Part shown: piece after piece, positions 15,720 to 24,202 of the stretch
Layout: every line of letters begins with the position of its first letter
How positions within the stretch are numbered: the stretch's first letter is position 1
Origin: Novosphingobium lentum NBRC 107847
GTDB lineage: Bacteria > Pseudomonadota > Alphaproteobacteria > Sphingomonadales > Sphingomonadaceae
Assembly (NCBI RefSeq): GCF_001590965.1
Contig: NZ_BCTW01000021.1
Span: 17,009-81,008, forward strand
Direction of reading: 5' to 3'
Length of the DNA: 64,000 nucleotides
Notes under the pieces: generated by a model
What the model was told of the DNA's origin: nothing
Databases searched by the model: none
Seen by the model: only the letters and a program-made list of their open reading frames with translations
Program-made: the position numbers and the translations under genes

Positions 15720-16184
15720 TTACCTGGGCTTGGGTTCCCACAGCTCGATCTTGGTGCCGTCGGGATCGACGATCCAGGCGAACTTGCCGCTGGGATCGCT
15801 GTCCTCGCGCTTCAACACGGTGACGCCTTTGGCTTTCAGGCGGTCGAGAAACGCGGAAAGATCGTCGACCGCGAAGTTGAGCATGAATTCGCGCTTCGAC
15901 GGGTCCATGTAGTCGGTCGCCTGATCGAACGCGTTGACGATCACCGCCGGCGGATGCCCCGGCGCGTCATAAGGCATCACGGCGCCGCCCCACGATTCCA
16001 GCTTGATCCCCAGCACATCGCGATACCACGCCATCAGCGCCTTGGGGTCCTTGCTCCGGAAGAACACGCCGCCGACGCCGGTGATCCGCCCGATGGGATT
16101 TGCGACCGGATCGGCGATGGCGGTAACCGGGGTGATCGCGGCCATGAGCGCCATGGCGGCCAGCAGGCTGTGGAGTTGGGTCAC
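15720..16184 (-). CDS. Exported VOC/glyoxalase-like protein
   Basis: This 154-residue protein has a signal peptide (LHSLLAAMALMAAITPVTAIA). The single VOC module reads GRITGVGGVFFRSKDPKALMAWYRDVLGI, NFAVDDLSAFLDRLKAKGV and SGKFAWIVDPDGTKIELWEP. The terminal Glu of IELWE is the typical metal-binding position of VOC proteins. I choose GTG 16184 because AAGGGAGA lies at the right distance and the signal peptide starts there; the ATG at 16223 would place extra polar residues in front. The reaction is not deducible. It ends convergently 21 bases from the GFA gene. Confidence 0.82.
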   Translation of the reverse strand: MTQLHSLLAAMALMAAITPVTAIADPVANPIGRITGVGGVFFRSKDPKALMAWYRDVLGIKLESWGGAVMPYDAPGHPPAVIVNAFDQATDYMDPSKREFMLNFAVDDLSAFLDRLKAKGVTVLKREDSDPSGKFAWIVDPDGTKIELWEPKPR

Positions 16185-16290
16185 GACGGCGGTCTCCCTT
16201 GGCTGGGAATGCAGATATACCATCGACCGGGCCTGGGTCCAATGGCCGGTCGGGCTTCGCCTGATCAGCGCAGGTCGCAGGGTGGCGGGC

Positions 16291-16309
16291 GTGCTTCGAC
16301 AGGCTCAGC
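16291..16309. repeat. Single CTTCGACAGGCTCAGCA repeat
   Basis: The sequence TGCTTCGACAGGCTCAGCA between the VOC and DUF1289 genes matches a short intergenic repeat that, as far as I recall, is very common in sphingomonad genomes. I find only this copy in the window. Its function is unknown. Confidence 0.4.
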
Positions 16310-16381
16310 ATTAGCGGGTTGGGTGCGGACGAAGCGAAGCGGCGTCCGGGCGCCAGTGATCTCGCGTTCACCGGGCGAGGC

Positions 16382-16552
16382 TCAGCGTCCCCGCACCCGC
16401 ACCATCATCGCGCGCCTGTCCGCCTCGCTCGCCGTCGGCCACGCGGCAATTTCGTCGAGCGTGCGTTTGCAGCCGCGGCACAGGCCATGGCGGTCGATCG
16501 TGCAGATGCCCGTGCAGGGGCTGGGAATCGGTGGGGCGGCGCGCGCAATCAT
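16382..16552 (-). CDS. DUF1289 family protein
   Basis: This 56-residue protein carries the DUF1289 signature PSPCTGICTIDRHGLCRGCKR followed by TLDEIAAWPTASEADRRAMM. The four cysteines (CxxxC, CxxC) suggest a small metal-binding fold. The family is widespread and uncharacterised. The open frame begins at 16582, but the second ATG (16552) directly precedes the conserved core and is preferred. Confidence 0.82.
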   Translation of the reverse strand: MIARAAPPIPSPCTGICTIDRHGLCRGCKRTLDEIAAWPTASEADRRAMMVRVRGR

Positions 16553-16840
16553 TGCGCATTCCTCAACCATTCCTACGTGCAACCCGCAAGCCCCGCGTAA
16601 TTATCTTGCTTTATACCGCAACGCACCCTACATGGCCGCCAGCAATCGGCGCGTGGGCTCTCCAGCCTGCCGCAGTCCCGGCAGCGTGAGGTCCGCGTTA
16701 ACTGCGCATGACCTGCCCGGACTTACGGTCGCCGAATTCGCCTGAAGCTTCCTTTTTCACGCAGGGTCGCATCGAACGACACCTTGCCTCGCGCACGGAC
16801 CTATTCGGCCGTCTGCGCGCCGCACCACTGTGAGACTTTA

Positions 16841-18445
16841 ATGTCCTATTTTTCTGACCTTGGCCTGGCCGAGCCGCTTCAGCGCGCGCTCGAAACCAAG
16901 GGCTATTCCGATCCCACGCCGATCCAGGTGCAGGCCATTCCGGCGCTGCTCCAGGGCCGCGACCTGCTGGGCATCGCCCAGACCGGCACCGGCAAGACCG
17001 CCGCGTTCTCGCTGCCGTCGCTGCACCGCCTGGCCGCCAACCCCCAGCCGCGCAAGCCGGCGGCGTGCCGCATGCTGGTGTTGTCCCCCACGCGTGAACT
17101 GGCGGCGCAGATCGCCGACAACATGCGCGGCTATGCCAAGTACCTTAACATGAACATCCAGTGCGTGTTCGGCGGTATCCCCGTGGGCAAGCAGTCGCGC
17201 GCCCTGGTCCCGGGCTGCGACATCCTGGTGGCGACGCCGGGCCGCCTGCTCGACCTGATCGACCAACGCGCGCTAACGCTGCGCCATGTCGAGATTTTCG
17301 TGCTCGACGAAGCCGACCAGATGATGGACCTGGGCTTCATCGTTCCCTTGAAGCGCGTGGCCAACATGCTGCCCAAGGAACGCCAGAGCCTGTTCTTCTC
17401 GGCCACGATGCCCAAGGCGATCGCCGATCTGGGCAAGCAGTTCATCAACAACCCGGTGCGCGTCGAAGTGGCCCCGCAGGCCACCACCGCCGAGCGGGTC
17501 GAGCAGTTCTCGACGTTCGTCAACCAGGCTGAAAAGCAGGCGTTGCTGACGCTGAAGCTCAAGGACGGGCTCACCCCCGACGAGGACGGCGTGAAGTCGG
17601 TCGAGCGGGCGCTGGTGTTCACCCGCACCAAGCACGGCGCGGACCGCGTGGTGCGCCACTTGTCCGCCGCCGGCGTCAACGCCGCCGCGATCCACGGCAA
17701 CAAGAGCCAGGCGCAGCGCACCGCCGCCCTCGCCGCGTTCCGCCAGGGCGCGACCCCGGTGCTGGTGGCGACCGACATCGCCGCGCGCGGGATCGACGTT
17801 TCGGGGGTGAGCCATGTGTTCAACTTCGAAATGCCCAACGTGGCCGAACAGTATGTTCACCGCATCGGCCGAACGGCTCGCGCGGGTGCCGACGGCATCT
17901 CGATCAGCTTCGTTGCGCCCGATGAAAAGCCGTACTTGCGCGATATCGAAAAGCTGACCGGCGTGAAGCTGATGCCGATGCCGCTGCCCGACGATTTCCA
18001 GAAGAACGCAGCACGCCTGCCTGCGCCGACGCGCAAGCCCGACGAAGCCGCGCAGGACGCACGGCGCGACGAGCGCGATGCGCGCGGTCGCGGCGGCCAG
18101 CGTGGCGGCGGCCAGGGCCGTGGTGGCCAGGGTGGTCGCGGTGGTCAAGGCGGTCAGGGCGGCCGTGGTGGCCAGGGCGGTCGCGATGGCTTCATCCGCG
18201 GCGGTCCGGCGGGGCATGGCGATCGCCATCCGCCGCGCGAGGCCCAATCGCACCGCGACGAACGCGGTCCGGTGCGCAATCCGTTGCAGAACCCGGTCCA
18301 GGCGCACAATGATCGCCGCGTTGGTGAGGCCGCAGGCGGCGATCGCCGTCCGGCGCGCACCGATGGTCCCGCCAAGGACGGCTTCAACCCGCGCGGCCCC
18401 GGCGGGGTGGGCGCGCATCGCAACAAGGTGCGCCGCGCCAGCTGA
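16841..18445 (+). CDS. rhlE: DEAD-box RNA helicase, RhlE type
   Basis: This 534-residue helicase has all DEAD-box motifs: Q motif (YSDPTPIQVQAIP), AQTGTGKT, PTREL, TPGRLLDL, DEAD, SAT, ARGID and HRIGRTAR. It unwinds RNA in ribosome assembly and decay. The C-terminal 120 residues are a low-complexity RGG-type tail (RGGQGGRGGQGG units encoded by repetitive DNA at about 18075-18190) that binds RNA. The frame opens at 16784, but ATG 16841 (MSYFSDLGLAEPL) is the family start. A hairpin terminator follows. Confidence 0.93.
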   Translation: MSYFSDLGLAEPLQRALETKGYSDPTPIQVQAIPALLQGRDLLGIAQTGTGKTAAFSLPSLHRLAANPQPRKPAACRMLVLSPTRELAAQIADNMRGYAKYLNMNIQCVFGGIPVGKQSRALVPGCDILVATPGRLLDLIDQRALTLRHVEIFVLDEADQMMDLGFIVPLKRVANMLPKERQSLFFSATMPKAIADLGKQFINNPVRVEVAPQATTAERVEQFSTFVNQAEKQALLTLKLKDGLTPDEDGVKSVERALVFTRTKHGADRVVRHLSAAGVNAAAIHGNKSQAQRTAALAAFRQGATPVLVATDIAARGIDVSGVSHVFNFEMPNVAEQYVHRIGRTARAGADGISISFVAPDEKPYLRDIEKLTGVKLMPMPLPDDFQKNAARLPAPTRKPDEAAQDARRDERDARGRGGQRGGGQGRGGQGGRGGQGGQGGRGGQGGRDGFIRGGPAGHGDRHPPREAQSHRDERGPVRNPLQNPVQAHNDRRVGEAAGGDRRPARTDGPAKDGFNPRGPGGVGAHRNKVRRAS

Positions 18446-18537
18446 TCGCACCAACGACAGCAAGCGCAGGCGAATTGCCCCTGTCCTACAGCCTTCGGGC
18501 TTGGCATAGGAACGGCATGACGCAGCGCACATTCCTT

Positions 18538-18580
18538 CCGGCCCCCCGCTTGAACAAGCGCGCGGGGCCGGTCGGCGTTT
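18538..18580 (+). terminator. Probable rho-independent terminator after rhlE
   Basis: An imperfect inverted repeat pairs CCGGCCCC and CGCTTG with CAAGCG and GGGGCCGG, with a small internal bulge. It is followed by GTCGGCGTTTT. The T-run is short and slightly displaced, so termination strength is uncertain. Confidence 0.5.
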
Positions 18581-18683
18581 TGGTGCGCAGGTCGGCACCA
18601 GCCGACGGTAGTCGGATGGAACCCCCGGGGCCCGGTTGCGGGCAGACGGGTGTGTCAACTTCGCCAGAAACAGGCGCAGTTTG

Positions 18684-19409
18684 ATGAACGTAGCGATGCT
18701 CTCCGCGCTGGTGCTGTCCGCCGTGGCAATGACCGCGATCGTGGCGATTCGCTACCTCGCCACCAGCGGCGGCTTCGCGCTGGCCACGGCGCGCGTGCGC
18801 CCCGGGCTATACGCCGCGCTCGGCCCGCAGATCGGCCGCGAGATCGGCTGGAGCCTCGCCTCGGCCGCGATCTATGGCATACCGGCCGGCATCGTCGCAT
18901 GGGGCTGGCGCCAGCACGGCTGGACGCGGATCTATACCGACGTCCACGTCTTCCCGCTGTGGTGGCTGCCCGTATCGCTGCTGCTGGCGCTGCTGGCGCA
19001 CGACACCTGGTTCTACTGGACGCACCGGCTGATGCATCGCCCGGTCCCGTTCCGCATCGCCCATGCGGTGCACCACGCCAGCCGCCCGCCGACCGCGTGG
19101 GCGGCGATGAGCTTCCATCCGGTCGAGGCGCTGACCGGCGCGGTGGTGATCCCGGCGCTGGTGTTTGTGATCCCGCTGCATGTCGCGGTGCTGGGCACGG
19201 TGCTGGCGATCATGACCGTGATGGGCGTGACCAACCACATGGGCTGGGAACTGTTTCCCCGCAGGATCGTCCATGGCCGGGCCGGGCGCTGGCTGATCAC
19301 CGCCAGCCATCACCAGAAGCATCACGCGATGTACCAGTGCAATTACGGCCTCTATTTCCGCCTGTGGGACCGCGCGTGCGGCACCGATCGCGGGCTGGGC
19401 CAGCTGTGA
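18684..19409 (+). CDS. Fatty acid hydroxylase / sterol desaturase family membrane protein
   Basis: This 241-residue protein has four to five hydrophobic segments and the di-iron histidine motifs of the superfamily: HDTWFYWTHRLMH, HAVHHASRPPTAWAAMSFHP and TASHHQKHHAMYQCNYG. It probably hydroxylates or desaturates a lipid or carotenoid in the cytoplasmic membrane; the substrate is not readable. The ATG at 18684 begins a hydrophobic segment directly. The stop overlaps the GTG of the MFS gene (GTGA), so the two are coupled. Confidence 0.87.
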   Translation: MNVAMLSALVLSAVAMTAIVAIRYLATSGGFALATARVRPGLYAALGPQIGREIGWSLASAAIYGIPAGIVAWGWRQHGWTRIYTDVHVFPLWWLPVSLLLALLAHDTWFYWTHRLMHRPVPFRIAHAVHHASRPPTAWAAMSFHPVEALTGAVVIPALVFVIPLHVAVLGTVLAIMTVMGVTNHMGWELFPRRIVHGRAGRWLITASHHQKHHAMYQCNYGLYFRLWDRACGTDRGLGQL

Positions 19410-20704
19410 ACGACACGTCGGCCACGCCCGCGATCGAACATCTTGCGCCGACCCCCGGATCGGCGCTGGCGCCGTTCCACTATCCGGCGTTCCGCGCAAT
19501 CTGGATCGCCAACCTGTTTTCCTCGATCGGATCGACCATCCAGTCGGTCGGCGCGGCGTGGCTGATGACCGAGCTGACCCCGTCACACCAGATGGTCGCG
19601 CTGGTCCAGGCATCGGCGACGATCCCGATCCTGCTGTTCGGCGTGTTCGCCGGCGCGATTGCCGACAATTTCGACCGCCGCCGGGTGATGCTGGCGGCGC
19701 AAACCGGCATGCTGGTGGTGTCGGGCGTGCTGGCGGCGATGTCGTATGGCGGGCTGATCGGACCGGTTTCGCTGCTCGCGCTCACGCTGATGGTCGGCAT
19801 CGGCACCGCGCTGAACGCGCCGGCGTGGCAGGCTTCGGTGCGGCTGCAGGTGGGCAAGGCCGATCTGCCGCAGGCGATCTCGCTCAACGCAATCTCGTTC
19901 AACATGGCGCGCAGCGTCGGCCCGGCGCTGGGCGGGATGCTGATCTCGATCTGGAACGTAAGCCTGGCGTTCGCGCTCAACGCGGTGAGCTACATCGGCA
20001 TGATCGTGGTGCTGGCGCGGTGGAAACCGGTCAACACCGTGCCCGCGCGCCAGCCGATGCTGGCCTCGATCATGACCGGGGTGCGGTTCTGCGCGGACTC
20101 CGCGCCGATCCGCAAGGTGCTGTTGCGCGGGCTGGTGTTCGGGTTCGGCGCGGCGGGGTTCCAGGCGCTGATGCCGTCGGTCGCGCGCAGCCAGCTGGGC
20201 GGCACCGAGATCGACTACGGCCTGATGCTCGGCGCGTTCGGGATCGGGTCGATCGCCACCGCGCTGTGGGTGGGCAAGGCGCGCCGCCGCTTCGGCAGCG
20301 AAGCGGTGGTGACCGTCTCGACGATGATCTTCGGCGCGGCGCTGCTGTTGCTGGCATCGGCGCATGCCATGCCGCTGGCGCTGGCCGCGACGTTCCTCGC
20401 CGGATCGGGCTGGGTCGCGGCGATGACCAGCCTCAACGTGGCGATGCAGCTGCGCTCGCCCGACGACATCCTGGGCCGCTGCCTGTCGATCTACCAGGCA
20501 GTCACGTTCGGCGGCATGGCGGTGGGCGCCTACGCCTGGGGCGCGGTGGCCGACTGGCACGACCTGCCATTCGCCATGCGCGCTGCCGCGGCATGGATGG
20601 CGCTGACGCTGGTGCTGCGCGTGATCGCGCCGATGCCGACGCGCGAGGAAGGCCGCATCGATTCCTCCCCTCCCGTCCCGGAGACGCACCCTGCGAAACC
20701 CTGA
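19406..20704 (+). CDS. MFS transporter, EntS/MFS_3-like
   Basis: This 432-residue protein has about twelve membrane segments, starting with FRAIWIANLFSSIGSTIQSVGAAWLMTEL. The intracellular loop GAIADNFDRRRVML is the GxxxDxxxRR signature of MFS exporters. The relatives I know export siderophores or drugs. Translation starts at a GTG that overlaps the preceding stop, so it is coupled to the hydroxylase gene. It may move a product of the neighbouring lipid or organic-acid enzymes, but that is speculation. Confidence 0.87.
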   Translation: MNDTSATPAIEHLAPTPGSALAPFHYPAFRAIWIANLFSSIGSTIQSVGAAWLMTELTPSHQMVALVQASATIPILLFGVFAGAIADNFDRRRVMLAAQTGMLVVSGVLAAMSYGGLIGPVSLLALTLMVGIGTALNAPAWQASVRLQVGKADLPQAISLNAISFNMARSVGPALGGMLISIWNVSLAFALNAVSYIGMIVVLARWKPVNTVPARQPMLASIMTGVRFCADSAPIRKVLLRGLVFGFGAAGFQALMPSVARSQLGGTEIDYGLMLGAFGIGSIATALWVGKARRRFGSEAVVTVSTMIFGAALLLLASAHAMPLALAATFLAGSGWVAAMTSLNVAMQLRSPDDILGRCLSIYQAVTFGGMAVGAYAWGAVADWHDLPFAMRAAAAWMALTLVLRVIAPMPTREEGRIDSSPPVPETHPAKP

Positions 20705-20777
20705 CTCATCCGGCCCTGAATCATCCGGCGCTGACTCATCAGCCCCCGATTCGCGCCCGCTGCGCTCGCTGCTGTAC

Positions 20778-21635
20778 ATGCCCGCCAGCAACCCTCGTGC
20801 GATCGACAAGGCGCGCGGGCTCGATGCCGATGCGCTGATGTTCGACCTTGAGGATGCGGTGGCGCCCGAAGCCAAGCCCGGCGCGCGCGACACGCTGCTG
20901 GCCGAACTTGGCGCGGGCGGCTTCGGCCACCGCCGCCTGATCGCCCGGATCAACGCGCTGTCGACGCCATGGGGCGAGGCCGATCTCGCCGCGCTGGCGC
21001 AGGCGCCGGTCGAGGCGCTGCTGGTGCCCAAGGTCGACGATGCCGCCGATATCGTCGCGCTGTCCGTCGCGATGGACCATGCCGGATACAATCCCGCCGT
21101 AGCGCTGTGGGTGATGATCGAAACGCCGTGCGCGGTGCTGGCGCTCGATCGCATCGCCGCCTGCGCCGCCACCACCCGGCTGGCGGGCATGGTGCTGGGG
21201 CTCAACGATCTGGCCAAGGACAGCGGCATGGCGCAATTGCCGGGCCGCGCCGCGTTCCAGCCGGTGCTGACCATGGCGGTGCTGGCGGCGCGGGCGCATG
21301 GCCTGTTCGTGCTCGACGGGGTGTGCAACGCGATCGACGATCTGGCGCGACTCGAAGCCGAAACGGTGCAGGCACGCGACGGCGGGTTCGATGGCAAGAC
21401 GCTGATCCATCCGGCGCAGATCGCCACGGTCAACCACGTTTTCGCCCCGTCCGAGGCGGAACTGGCCGAAGCGCAGGCGATCGTCGATGCGTTTGCCGAT
21501 CCCGCCAACGCGGGAAGAGGCGCGCTGCGGGTCGCGGGCAAGATGGCCGAGCGGCTGCATCTGGTCCAGGCGGAGCGCCTGATCGCCCGCGCCACCAGCA
21601 TCGCCAACCGGTCAGGAGCGCCGGCGACATCCTGA
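20778..21635 (+). CDS. HpcH/HpaI-family CoA-ester lyase (CitE-like)
   Basis: The TIM-barrel protein has the CitE-like motifs DALMFDLEDAVAPEAK, ALLVPKVDDAAD, IETPCAVLALDRIA, GMVLGLNDLAKD and DGKTLIHPAQIATVN. Members cleave malyl- or citramalyl-CoA-type esters with Mg2+. From ATG 20778 it has 285 residues but lacks the conserved first strand. The frame upstream encodes PLRSLLYMPASNP, which matches the family, yet contains no ATG, GTG or TTG before a stop at 20622. A CTG at 20691, with GGAG seven bases before it, may be the true start and would overlap the MFS gene. Confidence 0.83.
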   Translation: MPASNPRAIDKARGLDADALMFDLEDAVAPEAKPGARDTLLAELGAGGFGHRRLIARINALSTPWGEADLAALAQAPVEALLVPKVDDAADIVALSVAMDHAGYNPAVALWVMIETPCAVLALDRIAACAATTRLAGMVLGLNDLAKDSGMAQLPGRAAFQPVLTMAVLAARAHGLFVLDGVCNAIDDLARLEAETVQARDGGFDGKTLIHPAQIATVNHVFAPSEAELAEAQAIVDAFADPANAGRGALRVAGKMAERLHLVQAERLIARATSIANRSGAPATS

Positions 21636-21750
21636 ACCGTCCGTTTCCGTGACGGTAACCATTCCCGTCAATCTTGTCCGCGCGACTTAATCCTTTCTTT
21701 ACCACGTTGCGCCAAAAGCGTGGCTGAACAGGGAAGCAGGGGTGGCGTTG

Positions 21751-23136
21751 ATGGACACGTTGCGGGGAATTGGATCGGATCGGATGGACAGCGCGGAAGC
21801 GCCGCACGACCTCGATCTGCCGGATTTCGACGACGCCGATGAAAACGACGCGATCGAGGCACCGCCCTCGATGGTCGGCCAGGACGAGCGCCGGATGCAG
21901 GTCCGCGCATACAACTACTGGGCCGGCCTGCTCGGCAATCGCACGTTCCCGACGGTCGAGGCGCTCAACCGCGCTGACATCCCCGACTTTGCCGACCACG
22001 CGGTGCTGCTGCGCTTCGACAACGGGATCGAGAACCCGGCGATCACCCTGCTGGGCGACAAGCTGGCGCACGAATGCGATGCGCAAGGCCCGATCGCCCG
22101 GCTGAACGACATTCCCGGCCGCTCGCTGCTGTCGCGCATTACCGATCATTACATGCAGATCATCGCCAACCAGGCGCCGATCGGGTTCGAGGCCGAATTC
22201 GTCAACCAGCGCGGTTCGACGATCCTGTACCGCGGCATCCTGCTGCCGTTCTCGTCCGACGATGTCGCGATCGACCACATCTATGGCGTGATCAACTGGA
22301 AGGAGCTGGCCGACCAGCAGACCACCGACGAGCTGATGCTCGAGATCGGCCATTCGCTCGAAAGCCATCGCCGCCGCGATGCCGAGCCGATCGAAAGCTG
22401 GGCCGATGGCCCGGCCGCGATCAACCCGGACCTTGGCCTTGATGACGCGACGAACGATCTGGGGCTGCCCCAGCCGCTGTTCGGGCATGGCGATCACGAG
22501 ATCGATTTCGCCGCCAGTTTCATCGAGGATGCCGAACAGATGGGGCTGGCCGATTGGCTGGCCGCCGCGCGCGAACTGGCGCATGCCGCGCATTCCAACG
22601 AGGATCGCACCCGCGCCGCGCTGTACGGCGCGATCGGGCGGGCCTGGGATTTCGCGCTGGCCGCCGCCAACGCGCCCGAGGAATTCGCCGAACTGATCGC
22701 CGATGCCGGCCTCAGCCGACAGGATCGCGCGCCGATGACCCCGGTGGTCAAGCTGGTGTTCGGCGCCGATTACGACAAGACCCGGCTGACCGAATACGCC
22801 GCCGCGCTGAACCACGCGACGCGGCTAGGCCTGTCGCGCGGGACGCTGGGCCAGTTCCTTGAACACGCACCGGGCGGGCTGAAGGGCGTGGTCAACGCCG
22901 AACGCAAGTTGCGCCGTGCGGAAAACGCCGCCGCCAGCGGTCGCCGCGAACCCGAGAGCATCGGCTCGCGCCTGCGCTCGCTGCCGCCGCTGCCGCTGGC
23001 CGAAGTGGCGCGTGATGGCGAGGAGTTCGCGCTGCTGATGGTGCGGCGCCTGCCCACCGGCGAAGTGGCCCTGCTGGGCGAAGTGGCCGGCGATGCGCAA
23101 CTGTTCGAACGCGCCGCGCGCCGTCTGATGGGCTGA
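21751..23136 (+). CDS. PAS-like domain protein of unknown function
   Basis: This 461-residue soluble protein has an acidic N-terminal tail (DLDLPDFDDADENDAIE) and then a region laid out like the alphaproteobacterial PAS_5 group: YWAGLLGNRTFPTVEALNRADIPDFADHAVLLRFDNGI, GPIARLNDIPGRSLLSRITDHYMQI and a closing RGILLPFSSD strand pair. The second half is helical with LTEYAAALNHATRLGLSRG. I see no kinase, cyclase or HTH domain, so it may be a sensor or scaffold. ATG 21751 has AGGGG eight bases upstream; GTG 21742 is an alternative. Confidence 0.7.
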   Translation: MDTLRGIGSDRMDSAEAPHDLDLPDFDDADENDAIEAPPSMVGQDERRMQVRAYNYWAGLLGNRTFPTVEALNRADIPDFADHAVLLRFDNGIENPAITLLGDKLAHECDAQGPIARLNDIPGRSLLSRITDHYMQIIANQAPIGFEAEFVNQRGSTILYRGILLPFSSDDVAIDHIYGVINWKELADQQTTDELMLEIGHSLESHRRRDAEPIESWADGPAAINPDLGLDDATNDLGLPQPLFGHGDHEIDFAASFIEDAEQMGLADWLAAARELAHAAHSNEDRTRAALYGAIGRAWDFALAAANAPEEFAELIADAGLSRQDRAPMTPVVKLVFGADYDKTRLTEYAAALNHATRLGLSRGTLGQFLEHAPGGLKGVVNAERKLRRAENAAASGRREPESIGSRLRSLPPLPLAEVARDGEEFALLMVRRLPTGEVALLGEVAGDAQLFERAARRLMG

Positions 23137-23233
23137 TTGAAGTACAACCGGGAGTACGCTTCCAAACACGCCTTCGCGAACCCGGCGCAAACTGCTAGCC
23201 CCCCGTTTGATGGTGGCACAGGGACGCAAACGC

Positions 23234-24193
23234 ATGGGCTGGCTCGGCACGACGCTGCTGGTCGTGGGGATCGTGGCCGCGCTGGCGGGGTGCGGCATGG
23301 CTTATGCCCTGTCGCGCAACGGCGCGGCGGTGCTCGACGCCGGTGACCGGCTGCTGCAGGGCGATGGCGCGATCCGGCTGGTCGCCACCGCCAATTACGG
23401 CACCGATCCGCAGCAGAAGCTGGAGATGTTCGTGCCCGCCCGAACGACCGGGCCAGCGACCGGACTGTTGCCCGTGGTGGTGTTCATCCACGGCGGCGGC
23501 TGGGACAGCGGCGATCCGCACGACTACCGCTTCGTCGCCCGCACGCTGGCACCGCATGGCTATGCCGTGGTGCTCGCCGGCTACCGGCTGTATCCCAAAG
23601 TGCGCTACCCGGCGATGCTGGAAGACAGCGCCGCAGCGGTCGCGTGGGTGGCCGCGCATGCCGCGCAATACGGCGGCGATCCGGCGCGGATCGTGCTGAT
23701 GGGCCATTCGGCGGGGGCCTATAACGCCGTCGCGATCACGCTGGAACGTCAGTGGCTGGGGCGCGCCGGGCTGGATGCCGATGCCTTGCGCGGCACCATC
23801 GGACTGGCCGGGCCGTACGATTTCTATCCGTTCGACAAACCGTCCGCGATCCACAGCTTCGGCGAGGCTTCCGATCCGCGCGCGACCCAGCCGATCAACC
23901 ATGTGCGCGCCGATGCGCCGCCGCTGCTGCTGCTGTCGGGCGATGCCGATACCACCGTCAAAAAGCGCAACTCGATCGCGCTGGCCCGCGCGCTGACCGA
24001 AGCCGGGGCCCCGACCGAGGCGCACCTGCTGGCGGGCGTGACGCACGAGAAGATCGTGATGATGCTGGCGCAACCGTTCGCGCGCGATCGCCGGGTCATC
24101 GACGCGGTGCTGCCGTTCCTGGCCCGTGTCACGGCGCCTGTCACTGCGCCCGTCACACCGGCTTCAGCGCCGGTTCAGCCGCCGGGCGGTTAG
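23234..24193 (+). CDS. Alpha/beta hydrolase, probable lipoprotein esterase
   Basis: This 319-residue enzyme belongs to the hormone-sensitive-lipase/BD-FAE-like group: oxyanion motif VVFIHGGGWDSGD, nucleophile elbow LMGHSAGAYN, acid in LSGDADTTV and His in AGVTHEKI. The N-terminus GTTLLVVGIVAALAGCGMA has a lipobox (LAGC), so it is probably membrane-anchored. ATG 23234 has CAGGGA at proper distance; an upstream ATG (23210) lacks one. It begins a four-gene run of envelope proteins. Confidence 0.83.
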   Translation: MGWLGTTLLVVGIVAALAGCGMAYALSRNGAAVLDAGDRLLQGDGAIRLVATANYGTDPQQKLEMFVPARTTGPATGLLPVVVFIHGGGWDSGDPHDYRFVARTLAPHGYAVVLAGYRLYPKVRYPAMLEDSAAAVAWVAAHAAQYGGDPARIVLMGHSAGAYNAVAITLERQWLGRAGLDADALRGTIGLAGPYDFYPFDKPSAIHSFGEASDPRATQPINHVRADAPPLLLLSGDADTTVKKRNSIALARALTEAGAPTEAHLLAGVTHEKIVMMLAQPFARDRRVIDAVLPFLARVTAPVTAPVTPASAPVQPPGG

Positions 24194-24202
24194 GCGCTAA
24201 GC

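Noticed and set aside
18475..18684. 69-codon frame between rhlE and the fatty acid hydroxylase
   Set aside because: It runs through the terminator hairpin and has a Pro/Arg/Gly composition without any motif.
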